Source of the DNA: Trichosphaerium sp. ATCC 40318
Taxonomy: Eukaryota > Discosea > Flabellinia > Trichosidae
Assembly: GCA_038496445.1 (NCBI GenBank)
Contig: JALMLS010000064.1
Span: 186,001-250,000, forward strand
Direction: 5' to 3'
DNA length: 64,000 nt
Under the pieces are notes generated by a model, which did not search any database, was not told where the DNA came from, and saw only the letters and a list, made by a program, of their open reading frames with translations. Numbering within the stretch: position 1 is the first letter of the stretch; the number at the start of each line of letters is the position of its first letter. The position numbers and the translations under genes are program-made. This document shows, one piece after another, positions 25,158-41,776 of the stretch.

Positions 25158-28100
25158 TTACTTCTTTGGCTTGTATCGTAGCTTCAAACCAATGTAGGCT
25201 ACAATTCGGAAAAACACAGCAAACCCAAAGAGCACAATTATATTACCCCAAATGTTATCAATGGCTAGGTCTTCTCTGTCAAGAACACGTTGGCCATCGA
25301 TAGGTGGCTCGAATGTGTTAAGCACCAAAGTACCATTCACTGTGGTATTAGTAATAATGGCCGCAGGCTCAAATGGAGAGCTAAAACCGTCTATTTGGTT
25401 AAAGGTAGCACCACGAAATACAGTTACAAGTAAGCCCTAAACGCGAAATCAGAAAAGAACACAAAAATTCAGTTTCTTTTTTTTCCGTTATTCACGTACG
25501 TCATAGGCATATTTCAAATGAGATATGTACTGAGTCCATCTAATCCACGATGGCATGAGCTGCAAGTCAACATAGAATCCGCTTGTCAACATACTAGTCA
25601 AAAAAAGTAAGAAACTGTTCAGAGAAAATTGTCATCCAGAAAAAAAAAGATAGCCACTTACATTGACAACAATGCAACTGATCCGTATACCATAGCATCT
25701 TTGAATACTGGTATCCAGGAGCTAAACATTAATCCGAACCCAGATGAAGCAAAACTGCCAAAGAGAATAACAATAAGGTAGAGAAAGTAAGCTCCAGCAT
25801 CACGTCGAGCATCGGTTAACCTAACAAAAACCAAAATCAGTTTTAAGTTCTCAAGGAAGTCATTCCTTTAAAAATGAAAGCATACCAATAAATTATAGTA
25901 GTAAAGATAACGGGGAATATCATTTCGAAAGGTATATCTGCAAGAACCTTCGCCATGAAAAATGCTGAGAGCCTAAAACAAAAAAAGTCAATCAATGAGT
26001 TTTTTAATCAACGCAGCGCTACAAAGCATAGATAACTAGTTCTGTGGGATTTTTTTGTGTACCTGTATAATCCTTCATTTCTCTCCTTAATGAGTACAGC
26101 TCTTGTTTGACCAAATGTCAAAACTGCTTGAAGGAATGGAAAAAATCCACCGATAAAAATCAAACCAAAAAACATAGATCCAAGTACATCATTTATACGA
26201 TCTTCTTGTTTTGGAATCTGAAACCATAGTAATCCAGCAATAATAGATACCAAGAAAATCTATACAATCAATTAGTATTAGTGGGGTTAAGAGTTTTCTG
26301 TCCACATACTTGAATAAACATCAAAGGTTCAAGAGTTTGACCTTTCTTTTCGATAAACTCTCTTTTAAAAATAACTGAAAATTGATGCCACCATGATGTT
26401 GGATATTTCTTCCTATACGGTTTAAGTTAGTGAACCACCCTGTCGGATATTGATGAATAGAGCTTACTTTGTCAAATCGGTCTTTCGTTTGTTGTAATCC
26501 TTTAATTCTTTTTTGACTCTTTTTGCAATCTTTTTTTTATTTTTCTTTTCATACGCTCTGAAAAAATGTCATTAGAATAATTATACATGGTTTACTAGTA
26601 CGCACTGATAATCTTCTATAAGCATTGACTTGAGCTCTTGACTATCTTCTCCTTGCTGTTGTAGGATCATACCCACTATGGAGAAGTGTTAAAAAAACAT
26701 TTTCAATCGAGATATCATAGCAAAAAAAAAAGAGAGTGCAGCTACGTACTCATAAAATCAGCAGGATTGTAGTACTTATCACAAGGTAATCCCAAGTCAT
26801 TAAAATAATTTAGAGCGTTTGAAGCGGCTCCATGGTAAACCATGTGTCCGTCCATCATCAACTAAAGCACATTATAAGCAAACAAAATAATTTTTCAAAA
26901 CAAACTATCATTGACAAAAAAACGTTTTTTTGTTTGGTAACTCACCACTAATTTGTCAAAGTATTTGTACATCTGGCTTGACGGTTGATGAATTGTTGTA
27001 ACAACTGTCAAACCAGTTTCAGCTAGTCTCTTCAAAGTTTCAAGTAGCTTCTCAGCGGTACCCAAATCCAAACCAGACGTAGGTTCATCCAGAAGCAATA
27101 GGGATGGATTTGCAAGCAAAGCCAATGCTACATTGACACGCTTCTTTTCTCCACCAGAAACTCCTCTTTTTAAAACTCCTCCCAAAATAGTGTCCTACAT
27201 CGAATACGTAAGTCAAAAATTACGTTTCAAGCCATGACAGCAAATCCAGAAAAAAAAAAAAATCCCAAAATATCATGTGAACTTTTTTTGGATATTTTTG
27301 TAACATTATCCACATACCTTTGCTCTGTTTAAGTTGAGTAAGTCCAACAAATCGCGGACTTTATCTTGCTTATCAGCAAGTGTTGCTGAAGCTGGTAGGC
27401 GCAACTCAGCAGTGTACATGAGTGTTTGCCAGACTGTTAGGTTTGCAAGCATAATATCATCCTACAGAGGTGATTAGAAGACAAATCCAACAAAAGACGG
27501 GGTAATGTAGATTTTCCCAAATTATTTTCGGATAAATCACAAAATAGGTTAGTCCGAAGGTTGTCACGATTTTGTTGCAATAAAAAACAATAAAATGTAC
27601 TTAAACGTACTTGTAGAACATAAGAAGTGAGTCTCTTTGTCTTTGATGAAGGTTTAGCATCTTAATAGGCATGTTAGTTTCAAGACATCAAAAAAAAAAA
27701 ATGTGGTAAGTTACCAAACAAAAAAAACGTACTGTTGAGAAGGACTTGGCCTGTGACACCTGTAGCGATACGACCAGATACAATATTTAAAAGAGTTGTC
27801 TTACCACAACCTAAAAGTAAAGAACAGTGTCAACTTTGTTTAAAATAAGGACTGTACTATTACCTGTAGGACCCATAATCGCAACTAATTCTCCAGGTGC
27901 GAAAGTAGCGTTTATATCATGTAAAACATGACGTTTACCAACTTTAGCTCTCCTGCATGTTCTCTTTACCTTTGTTTTAACGTGGTAGTTTATATTATCA
28001 AGCGTACAATACACTAAAACAAATAAATAAGGCTAAGACCTTTTTTGCTTTTTTTCAAGAAAAACAAACACAACACAAGACAAATGTCTTGCATTTAGTA

Positions 28101-28818
28101 GTGAGCGCTTTGTAAATGAAAGCACGTAGATGGGAAATAAGACCTTACCAGGAAAATCTGGGGCACTGTGTTTTGCTATTGTTATATTTACGTCGCTGTT
28201 TAGATTCACATAGCTTCCGTCTGTAGTAAACTGGGAGTATTTAGAAGATAGCCCGCGCCCATTTTTTTTTGTTGAAACAACACCGTCATCTTCGCTATCA
28301 TCGTAATTGGTTGTCTTTTTAACACCTGCATAAGCAGTTACCTGACCTTTGCCTATTTGAGATGTTTTAGGGCAACAACTCGAAATACAGAAAATAAGGG
28401 TCGATTAGAACTGTGGTTATGTACCATCTGTGAGTTGCATCAAATTATAGCTGACGTAAGATTGTTTCCCGAGTTTAATTTTTACATGTGATCTAAAGGC
28501 TGTTACGGTACGTTGTGGCGTGTTTTACGTGCTCTTGGGTATCATAAATAGCTTTTCTAACTCTCTTCTTTAAAGTTGACCGGAACTTAGATTCAGTTGC
28601 TGTTTTGCATTCATCTATGACTACTTAGCGCTACTATAGTAAAAAAGTGGTAGTAGAACGCCATTGGAATTGTACAACGTGCCTGAAAAAGAAATAGCAA
28701 TTTCTCCATCACTCTCGTTGCTTGGGTACGCTATGAAGTCTGGTAGTGAAAAATTCTCCGATTTGTCTAAGCGCTCGCGGTTTAGAGACGAAGTCTCAGT
28801 AGACGCGGAGGAGCTCAT
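25158..28818 (-). CDS. ABCG-family half-transporter
   Basis: NBD-first ABC exporter of the White/ABCG type. It starts [20 protein letters not shown] with a Ser-rich cytosolic N-terminus. The nucleotide-binding domain shows [20 protein letters not shown], Walker A GPTGCGKTT split by an intron, ABC signature [10 protein letters not shown], Walker [13 protein letters not shown] and the H-loop TTIHQPSS. The membrane half follows from about 26.4 kb: VFGMIFIGG-like and [20 protein letters not shown] segments, then several hydrophobic helices. The last exon ends in a helix ([20 protein letters not shown]) and a KKK-like basic tail (RYKPKK). About 15 introns, most about 50-80 nt. Half-transporters must dimerise; the substrate (often lipids or sterols) is not evident. 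Confidence 0.92.
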
Positions 28819-29417
28819 GCCTATTCCCTTACTGCAACTTGCAAAAAGTTTCGACTAAATGTAGTTAAGCCTTGTTTTGTCGTACGCTGACGTTATGTCA
28901 ATTATCGCACATACACAGCTAGAAAAGACTTGTATTGTTACTAAGAAACGAATTCGTAACTATTTTCAGTATTTACAATAAGAAAGCGGGGGAACTACAC
29001 CTGTGTATTTACCCTTTTATCGTACTGGCTTGCTAAAAACAGTGTGTTGATTTACCAATAGCGTAGGCGGATAATATTGTACTATTCCTCCGCCGAATGT
29101 TGTCATTTGAAGACTAGTTACGAGGTTTCTTTGTTTACGCACCCATTATCGCCCGTACTCGCCTACAATATACGTTTGGGAACCAATAACGTTAATTTTG
29201 TCTCACGTTTAGTCATTTATCTCAGAATGATCATAGGCTTGTAACAGTGAGCTAAATGGTGTTAAACAGCGAGCACCGTAGCACCTACCAAAGAGTAACT
29301 GCTCAGAAAAAAAAAAATGATGAGTGTCGAATTGGGAATGCAATCCATTCGTGGCCACCCAATCTTGGCGGCCGGATGAATAAGGGAGAATATATTTCGT
29401 CTAAATATCCCAAGTGA
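28819..29417. other. Intergenic gap
   Basis: About 600 bases with no supported coding exon. It includes the presumed ABCG promoter. I looked for snRNA and tRNA signatures on both strands and saw none I could support. Confidence 0.35.
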
Positions 29418-29791
29418 CTACACCCCGTGGCTCATCGGTTGTAATAAAAAGACAAAGTCTTAAAAATAGGTGAGAGTACATAGCAAAAAAATTGCGGTTG
29501 CAAAAACATGTCAGTTTTCTGTTTTTATGAAAAAAGCTGGATACCTTCAATGTTAGTGTCTCTAAACTGTGCTCCTAGCATGTAGATCAAGCACAACGCT
29601 TTTTCACGAGCTGCAATTTTTTCAAGGAATGACAAAGCTTCGTAAAAGGCAAAAGCTGAAGATGTTACATGATCGTAGGAGTCGCGAGTTTGGTAGTCCA
29701 CGTGGTTTGTTTATTTAAAACTTTTGACGGAGGCCTTGTTTTGCCACTGTAGTGTATGTTTACGTGGTAATTTTGCAGTGCTTATGATCAT
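29418..29791 (-). CDS. Possible small three-exon gene, unknown
   Basis: A stretch too short for a long open frame looks coding on the minus strand: FAFYEALSFLEKIAAREKAL followed by CLIYMLGAQFRDTNIE. A CTTCAG acceptor precedes it and a GTATCC donor follows. An upstream mini-exon MIISTAKLP can be joined in frame through a roughly 110-nt intron, and a downstream exon DFVFLLQPMSHGV then reaches a stop at 29418. The result would be about 60 residues. The helical, balanced composition argues for coding; the long first intron and lack of a known family argue against. It could also be a pseudogene remnant. Confidence 0.25.
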
Positions 29792-29854
29792 TACAATAAG
29801 AAGTTGGTACTCTTGTTGAGGAGTAAAGACCAAGTTATTTTGTTCAGTTTTTTT

Positions 29855-30923
29855 TTATAGTACACGACAACATCGCTTATTTCCTTCTGTAACCAAGTCA
29901 ACTACATTTTCGTCTTGTCTTTGTTTGATTGCATCCTTTAAAATCTCTCTTACTAAAAAATCAAATGCCTCTTCAATGTTGAAGTCAGATAACGCTGACG
30001 TTTCAAACCAAGCACTTATTCTATTTTCTTTGCAGTATTCGCCTATTTTAGCGTGGTCTATACCGCCATATCCATTACGAACCAAGTCTACCTATGGATG
30101 AAATAATGAGTAACAGCTAGATGGAAAGGTCTATGATTGATTGTTGTGGATGGGTATCAGTTAGACGAACCTTATTTGCAATAAGAATTTTAGGTATCTT
30201 TTCCGATGAGTTCTTTCTTCTCACTTTTTTGTTTATCTCCTCGTTCCATTCTGGTATAGCGTCGAAAGTATTACCACGAGACATATCAAAAACCAGCAAA
30301 GCGCCAGCAGCTTCCTAAATATCACCAAAGATGTCAGTCATCAACATAAAACAACAAAAAAAATACAAACCTTGTAGTAAATATGTGTCATTGATCTGAA
30401 TCTATCTTGACCAGCCTTTTTCGTCACAATCAGAGTTGATCGGTCTACTAAAAATGGAAAAATACACGTACAACATCCCATAGTTGGAGTTTTACTAGCG
30501 TTTCATCAACAGTCAGGTCTTTAACAGCCATATCAACGCCAATCTTCATATTTTTTTTTTAACGTTAAACCAAAAAAAACAAACAAAACGAAATCACGTG
30601 ATTGGTCACGTGTTCGTACCGTATGTTTATAATCTGTTGTGTGATGTTAGTTTTTAAAAATGAAGAAAAAGCAGTGGAATCTTATAGAATTTGTACTACA
30701 CACCTGTTTTGAACTCATTGAGAGCGAATCGTCTCACTATAGATGTTTTTCCAGTCGCTAAACAATTATTTTTTGATTTCTTTGTTTATAGCCTAAATAC
30801 ATACCTGGCGCGCCTACAATTACTATTTTGAACGTGAACGACGGTTCCTTGAGTTTAGAATGGTTAAAACAATAGTGGTAGTACACGCACTTGTGCTGTG
30901 TTGCTAGGTGGTGCTGCAGCCAT
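29855..30923 (-). CDS. Rab32/38-like small GTPase
   Basis: Regulator of membrane traffic, in this subfamily often lysosome-related organelles or mitochondria. It starts MAAAPPSNTAQ, then EPSFTFKIVIVGAPATGKTS (G1). A 14-nt micro-exon at 30620-30633 supplies DYKHT of switch I, followed by IGVDMAVKDL. G3 reads LVKLQLWDVAGQDRF once a 5' intron is removed. G4 is NKVDL, formed across an intron, and G5 is ETSAL. The C-terminus is NKRCCRVL, a CaaX box (CRVL) with a preceding Cys, predicting geranylgeranylation. IGVDMAVK and MTHIYYKEAAGAL resemble the Rab32/38 group more than other Rabs. All catalytic elements are intact. Confidence 0.9.
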
Positions 30924-31199
30924 GTCAACTGTCTGTCTGTCAATTGTCGGGTAGGCTGTAACAGCAGTACACGCAGTTTTAAGTTGTTGCGTTAAGCTGA
31001 CTTTGCTGTTGAAAAAGTCACGTGCGCACAAGGGTGAACACATGATAGCGATTTGAAACAAAGTATTGGGTAAGATAAGGCGATAGTTTGAACCAAGGAA
31101 ATAGACTAGTGTCATCCCGCTTTACGACTGTCAAAATTTTTTTGTCTTTTTTGAGTATTCACTATGACTTTATTTACATTAAAATTGTTGTTGGGTTTA
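30924..31199. other. Intergenic gap
   Basis: About 275 bases between the Rab start and the stop of the sirtuin-Kelch gene, both on the minus strand. It has a CACGTG site near 31019. No coding exon is supported. Confidence 0.35.
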
Positions 31200-34028
31200 T
31201 TACTTTGGTAGAACGAATGTATGCAAATCGTCATAAAAAGCATTTGGTGTGTAAGGTATACCAGCACCACAAGTCAATAGAACTTGTCTTCTACCGACTT
31301 TGCACATGCCATGAAAGTATCTTGGTCCAGGTGGAGTACCAGCTCCTTTAATTCTGTGAATCTTCCTTGTTGCTACAAAAAAAAGTTAAGAAATACTTCG
31401 TAGGGAGGGTGAGTCGTACCAAGGTCGAATATGAATACTTCGTTACAAATGATACCGCCCAATGTACCACCGACTGTGAATATCCTTGGGTGATCGTCAA
31501 ACTCAGCAACACCTGCGGTATGCCAAGCTAGACCAGTGTAATAATTTGGTAGTTCGAAATCGAGTTTTTCCCATGTTAGACTGCCAAGGTCAAGACAGTA
31601 TACGTCATTACAATACGTTTCAACGAATCCTACTGATGAGTATCCGCCAATAAAATAAACTTTGTTTCCAATAACAGTAGCTGTAGCGCCATCTCTAGGC
31701 GTTGGCTTCTGGCCATGTGTTTGAATTTTTTTCCAAACGGAAGTGTCTAAAAAAGACAAGTGTTAAAAGAGATCACGTGTATTTGGTTTGTTGGAATTTT
31801 TTTCGTACGTGTATCCAAACAATGTAAGTCATCAAAGAAAGCCTCTGGGACTATAGTAGATCCACCAAATATGAACAAGTATCGGTTATCCGAAACAAAA
31901 CTTGACTGGAATGATCTTGGTTGTGGTATATCTCCAGTACATGCAACCTTTTGCCATGTTGTCGTACTCATAGTTAACGCATATACATCATTAAAATACT
32001 TTTCGTTATCAGCTAATCCAGGCTTAAAGCACTGAGATCCTCCAAAGATAAACAGTCGATCTCCTATTTTTGAACATCAGAAAAAAACAACCCTTCAATC
32101 CAAAAAAGAGAGTTGTACCTAGTACTGCTGCAGCGTGACCAGATCTAGGAGTCGGTGTATGTTTTTGTGTAGGTATATCAGTCCATGTCATACTACCAAG
32201 ATCCAATACTTTCATATCATTATAGTAAATCTTATCGTTGCTTGTTGTCTCATAGAATCCACCAAATACGCCGACTTTTCCGTTACAGTATGTCATTGTA
32301 CATGCTGATCGTACTGATGGTCCTTTGCCCTCTGTAGCGATTGGTCCTGGCCAAGCAATAGCAAGGCGAGAAGAGTGCTAAATAACATACTATTAGATAT
32401 TGAAGAAAAAGACTAAAGGAAACGCACAAGTGGTTCTGGCTCTGCTGACGTCATTTGTTTTCTTTGTTTTGTTTTTGGGAGTTTGTCTCCAGTGAGTAGC
32501 TCACCCATATCCCATTTTCCAATTTGAGGGTTCCAAAATAAAGGGTACGCTACAACGTAGTTGTGGATTTGTGGGAGATTCAAAGTTACAGGCAATTCAT
32601 TGTAGTGTCCAATGAAAAATACTTGCAACACAATTTGATTTGTAATCTCGCTTTGTGGTACATCAAGTACAAAATCTTCTTTGTCTTGAGTGAGTATAAC
32701 ACGTTCTTTATTTTGATAGACGCGTGCTACTCCTTCCATGAACGTAGCAGGTATATTATCGACATCTATACCTTTAATAGACATGTCAGTACGCAAAAGT
32801 TTAAAGACTAGTTTTCTCTCTCACCTGTTATCGTAATCTTTGCAGATTTATCTTGTTGTATTGCACACGTGACACGTATTAATCTTTGTAGTATGAATGG
32901 AGGAATACCAAGTTGTAATTCATTCATAACAAGTTCCATAAAGTGATCACTCTTTGCAAAAACACGAACAGTTGCTAGCTTGTCATACTGAGTTTTTTGA
33001 AGGTTACAAATAATGAGATGTCCTTTTTTCTTCTTTGCAACTAGAACTTTGTTTTAGGCTTTATGTTCTTTTGAACTTTCTTGTGAACGCACCATTCCTT
33101 GGCATGTGACATGCAGGCGTAACTGTAAGTGAAGATCCCATTGCAAGCATAACATCACATTTCTTTGTGTTGCTCCAAGCCAAATCTAAAACATCTTCTG
33201 GCAAATTTTCACCGAAATTAACAATAGAATCTTCAAGTGGTCCGTAACACCTTCAAAAAAACATGTGATTAGATTGATGCTTCTGATATACAAAGTGAGT
33301 TTTTAAAAGGCTTACCCAGGTACACTACAGTATCTACCAGTCTTATGTTCCTTTGATGATATAGCATAAGTAGCAGAGGCATCAAAATCTCGAAGATATT
33401 CTTGGCCACATTTATTACATTTTTCCAAGTTGTGGTTACCATGCAGCTCGGATATCTGAATGTTTTAGGATTTCTCGTGAAAAAAAATGTCAACCTGTTA
33501 CGTACGTTTTGGGGTAGTATACCGCTCTTCCTGTGGAATCCATCGCTATTTTGGCTGATGACGTATTTCAGCACTCCTTTGTTTTGAAGCTCTACTAGTG
33601 CCATGTGGCCTTTTGTTGGCATTGCTAGGTATTGGTTATGATGGTTACACCGATTTAATGCAAATGTACCTTTGCGTTTTACTGTAGTTGGTGCTGTACG
33701 TTTTTGACCGGTAGCAGCAAGCGTCCAAACGCCTTCCGGCCCTCTAAAGTCGGGTATGCCTTAAAAACCGTTAAAAACTAGACAAAAAAGCTCCTGGGAC
33801 TGTGTTTATGGCGTACCTGCAGATGTACTTATACCTGCACCAGTAAATGCGCAAAAGTGCTTTGATTTACGAATCAATGCCGCGACTTGCTTTACCTACG
33901 CGGAGTGAGTCGGATATTGACAATATATTTTATTTCTCTTGTTTTAGATTTCTTACTTTTACTCTCAATGTTTCTTCATCTTCTTCATATTCAGTAACCA
34001 TCTTAGGGTCATGGTGGGCTGTTGACAT
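31200..34028 (-). CDS. SIRT6/7-like sirtuin fused to a Kelch beta-propeller
   Basis: The N-terminal half is a class IV type NAD-dependent deacylase: [56 protein letters not shown] with the catalytic His, and four zinc Cys (CNKCGQ and GRYC...GCYG). Then come FGENLPEDVLDLAWS and AMGSSLTVTPACHMP. KKKKGHLIICNLQKTQYDKL matches the SIRT7-type C-terminal part. A linker with LFWNPQIGKWDMGELL follows. A phase-0 splice at about 32.4 kb leads straight into Kelch blades: GKVGVFGGF, DRLFIFGGS, RYLFIFGGST, NKVYFIGGYSS and RIFTVGGTLGG, each with the GG and later Tyr/Trp pattern. The stop is at 31200. No stop or start-like gap separates the halves. Propellers usually bind proteins, so the enzyme probably recruits a partner or substrate. 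Confidence 0.88.
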
Positions 34029-34558
34029 GGTTGTTGTTGAATTAAATTAATACTACAGCAAGTTAAGTTCACTTTTCTTTTGAGAATTCAGTTCATTTAA
34101 TGGAATACTTACAGTCGATGAACGTGGATTATGTAAAGGCCTTTACCCGCTTAGGGGTACTGTTGCCGCTGATAAGCAATTCTTTGTATAGTGAGCTACG
34201 TTTTTGCCCATGGCAATATCACGTGAATTTGCAATAACAACGAAACTGCGTCAATGTTTTTCGCAGCTTTCTTGTTCTCAGACAAAAGACATCAGAGAAT
34301 GACGAGTGTTCTGTACTGTACTATATTAGAGAACATAACAAAGGTAGTATTACTTGAGAGTTAACAACCGTTTAGCCATGAACAAGGAGATTGCAAACGT
34401 TTTTTGAAATTATCTGAATTGGAAAATGAAAAGCACCAATAATGGTAACTCTTCCGACATCGGCGAATGTACTGATGGACAACGTATGCCATTGTACTTA
34501 CAGCTCCTCGGAGGACCCAAAAGACGGCGTGCAAAGTGAAACAAATCTGGACTTTTTG
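34029..34558. promoter_or_regulatory. Intergenic region upstream of the sirtuin-Kelch gene
   Basis: About 530 bases upstream of the sirtuin start. It contains a CACGTG site at about 34219 and AT-rich blocks. No coding exon is supported on either strand. Confidence 0.35.
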
Positions 34559-35053
34559 TTATAAGAAGCGCGCCTTTATGTAGCTATCACCTGATAGTGG
34601 TTCGCGTTTTATGCACTCTACAAGCTTTTTGTCGTAGTTTAAGTAATACAATATTTCAGTTGAACTATACCAGCCTAAAACAACGTTAAACGATATGAAT
34701 ACGCGAGAATAGATACCCTTATCCATGTCATAGGCATAATTGCAAGTAAAACCTAAAACACCATTATCACCAGAGTATTTGTAGTCTACTTGTTCACCAG
34801 AGAGCCCTTTTACTACTTTTAGAAGTTCTTTAGCGTTGCTCACTTCTGTTAAGAACTTTGATGCTTTTAATGGCTTGGTACTGTAGTACCCTTTTAAGGT
34901 ATCATCAGAAGAGCCTTCACTATTATACGTATAGTCCTTAAAGTGCATAGTACCACCTTGAACATTCTTGGTTTGAAATGGTTCGTCTTTACCATACACA
35001 AATTCGCCAGTAAAGCGCTTTTCGATTATCTGTTTTACTGTTGCAGCTGCCAT
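34559..35053 (-). CDS. Small unknown cytosolic protein
   Basis: Starts MAAATVKQIIEKRFTGEFVY and ends SYIKARFL. The frame is open throughout, but a 42-nt segment at 34675-34716 begins GTATCT and ends TTTTAG. It is most likely a retained-frame intron, and removing it gives DMDKGWYSSTEILYYLNYDK, which reads more naturally. The product is then about 150 residues. There is no signal peptide, membrane segment or recognised domain; composition is beta-rich with many Tyr and Lys. It sits between the sirtuin-Kelch gene and the histone-tail NACHT gene and is divergent from the latter. Confidence 0.6.
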   Translation of the reverse strand: MAAATVKQIIEKRFTGEFVYGKDEPFQTKNVQGGTMHFKDYTYNSEGSSDDTLKGYYSTKPLKASKFLTEVSNAKELLKVVKGLSGEQVDYKYSGDNGVLGFTCNYAYDMDKGIYSRVFISFNVVLGWYSSTEILYYLNYDKKLVECIKREPLSGDSYIKARFL

Positions 35054-35362
35054 TAATAGTTTATCAGGTTTTAATGAACAAATGTATTAACAGCTCTTAA
35101 GTAAGCGGTGTAATTCGTTCACTTAACGATTTCCCTGGTACGTTGTACCTTCGGCAAATATCGCGGAAAAATGTACGGAATAGTACTAGCCTTGCTGAGA
35201 ATATACTTGTAGGCGCGACTTGCATATCATTGGGTGTTCTCCATCGGTACATGTCTCACTTTAAGTTCAGGATCTGATTGTAATTCATGGCTTTTTCTAT
35301 TTGCTGAAACTATACTTGTGGGATTGGCTTCCTGTCATTACTTTTTATTGTTTGTATTGTCT

Positions 35363-35427
35363 CACTTCATCTTCTTTCTTATGAACGTTAATCCATTTAG
35401 TCTATTTGTGCAATTCAACAGCTATTG
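35363..35427. repeat. Degenerate direct repeat, copy 1
   Basis: The core CATCTTCTTTCTT, then GAACGTTA and ATCCATTTAG, recurs at 35480-35550 with small indels, about 118 bases apart. The similarity continues weakly into the following TTTGT...ATTCAA stretch. Confidence 0.5.
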
Positions 35428-35479
35428 CTAATCTATGATGTAGGCTGTTGCTACACTACTTTTTGGTGTTATTATACCC

Positions 35480-35550
35480 AACTCATCTTCTTTCTTCTGA
35501 ACGTTACGTTATTCCATTTAGCCGTTTTGTATTCGATTCAAATGCGATTG
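35480..35550. repeat. Degenerate direct repeat, copy 2
   Basis: Second copy of the element at 35363-35427. It carries a four-base insertion after GAACGTTA relative to copy 1. Confidence 0.5.
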
Positions 35551-35918
35551 TTACTCTCTATGTTCTTTACAAGAGCATTTCGTCTTTTTGTTGTTTCTAA
35601 TAGCTTGTGTCTATTATTATATGTGCTATAGTTTTGGTATAGTTTGTAAGATGGCCGGTACTAGTTGGTTATTACGGAAACTACACTGGATAGATGTAAC
35701 GCTAGTTTACATTATGTATAACAGTACTGCTTACAGCAACTTTTAAGCAAATAAACATATCATTTAAAAGCTGAACTAAAGTTCTCTAACATCGACCACG
35801 TGACACTTGTCAAAGTGTCAGTTACCTCCAAGTCTCGTGCTGTAGTTTCCAAATCGACAGTATGATAAAACGTAGGTATCTCGGCGAAATGTAGTGAGTT
35901 TTCTGCCCAACAAACTGA

Positions 35919-41529
<5,611 letters not shown>

Positions 41530-41776
41530 AAACAACAAAACATAAAAATGTAGTTTAGGGTTCCAAATTCCTACTTTTTTGCAAATTGACTTGGTACTCC
41601 TTGAGTGAGCACGTTTTCTCATGTTGAAATATGTAAATGAAGAATACTATGTTAATTATTCTTACTTGAATCTTTTTCGTCTCAAAGTACTTCGTTGACA
41701 GGCATTCCAAGACTCATACTTAAGTCATCGTATCCAAGTTGATATTGAAAACAAATTAGTTACAAATCAGTTACAA

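Noticed and set aside
29220-29480. Possible small nuclear RNA in the gap after the ABCG gene
   Set aside because: No Sm-site plus stem arrangement or U1, U2, U4, U5 or U6 signature could be found.
30390-30450. Apparent loss of the Rab G3 Asp (a KKAGQ reading in place of WD-x-AGQ)
   Set aside because: A longer intron starting GTACGTG and ending AAAAAG restores LQLWDVAGQDRF, so the motif is canonical.
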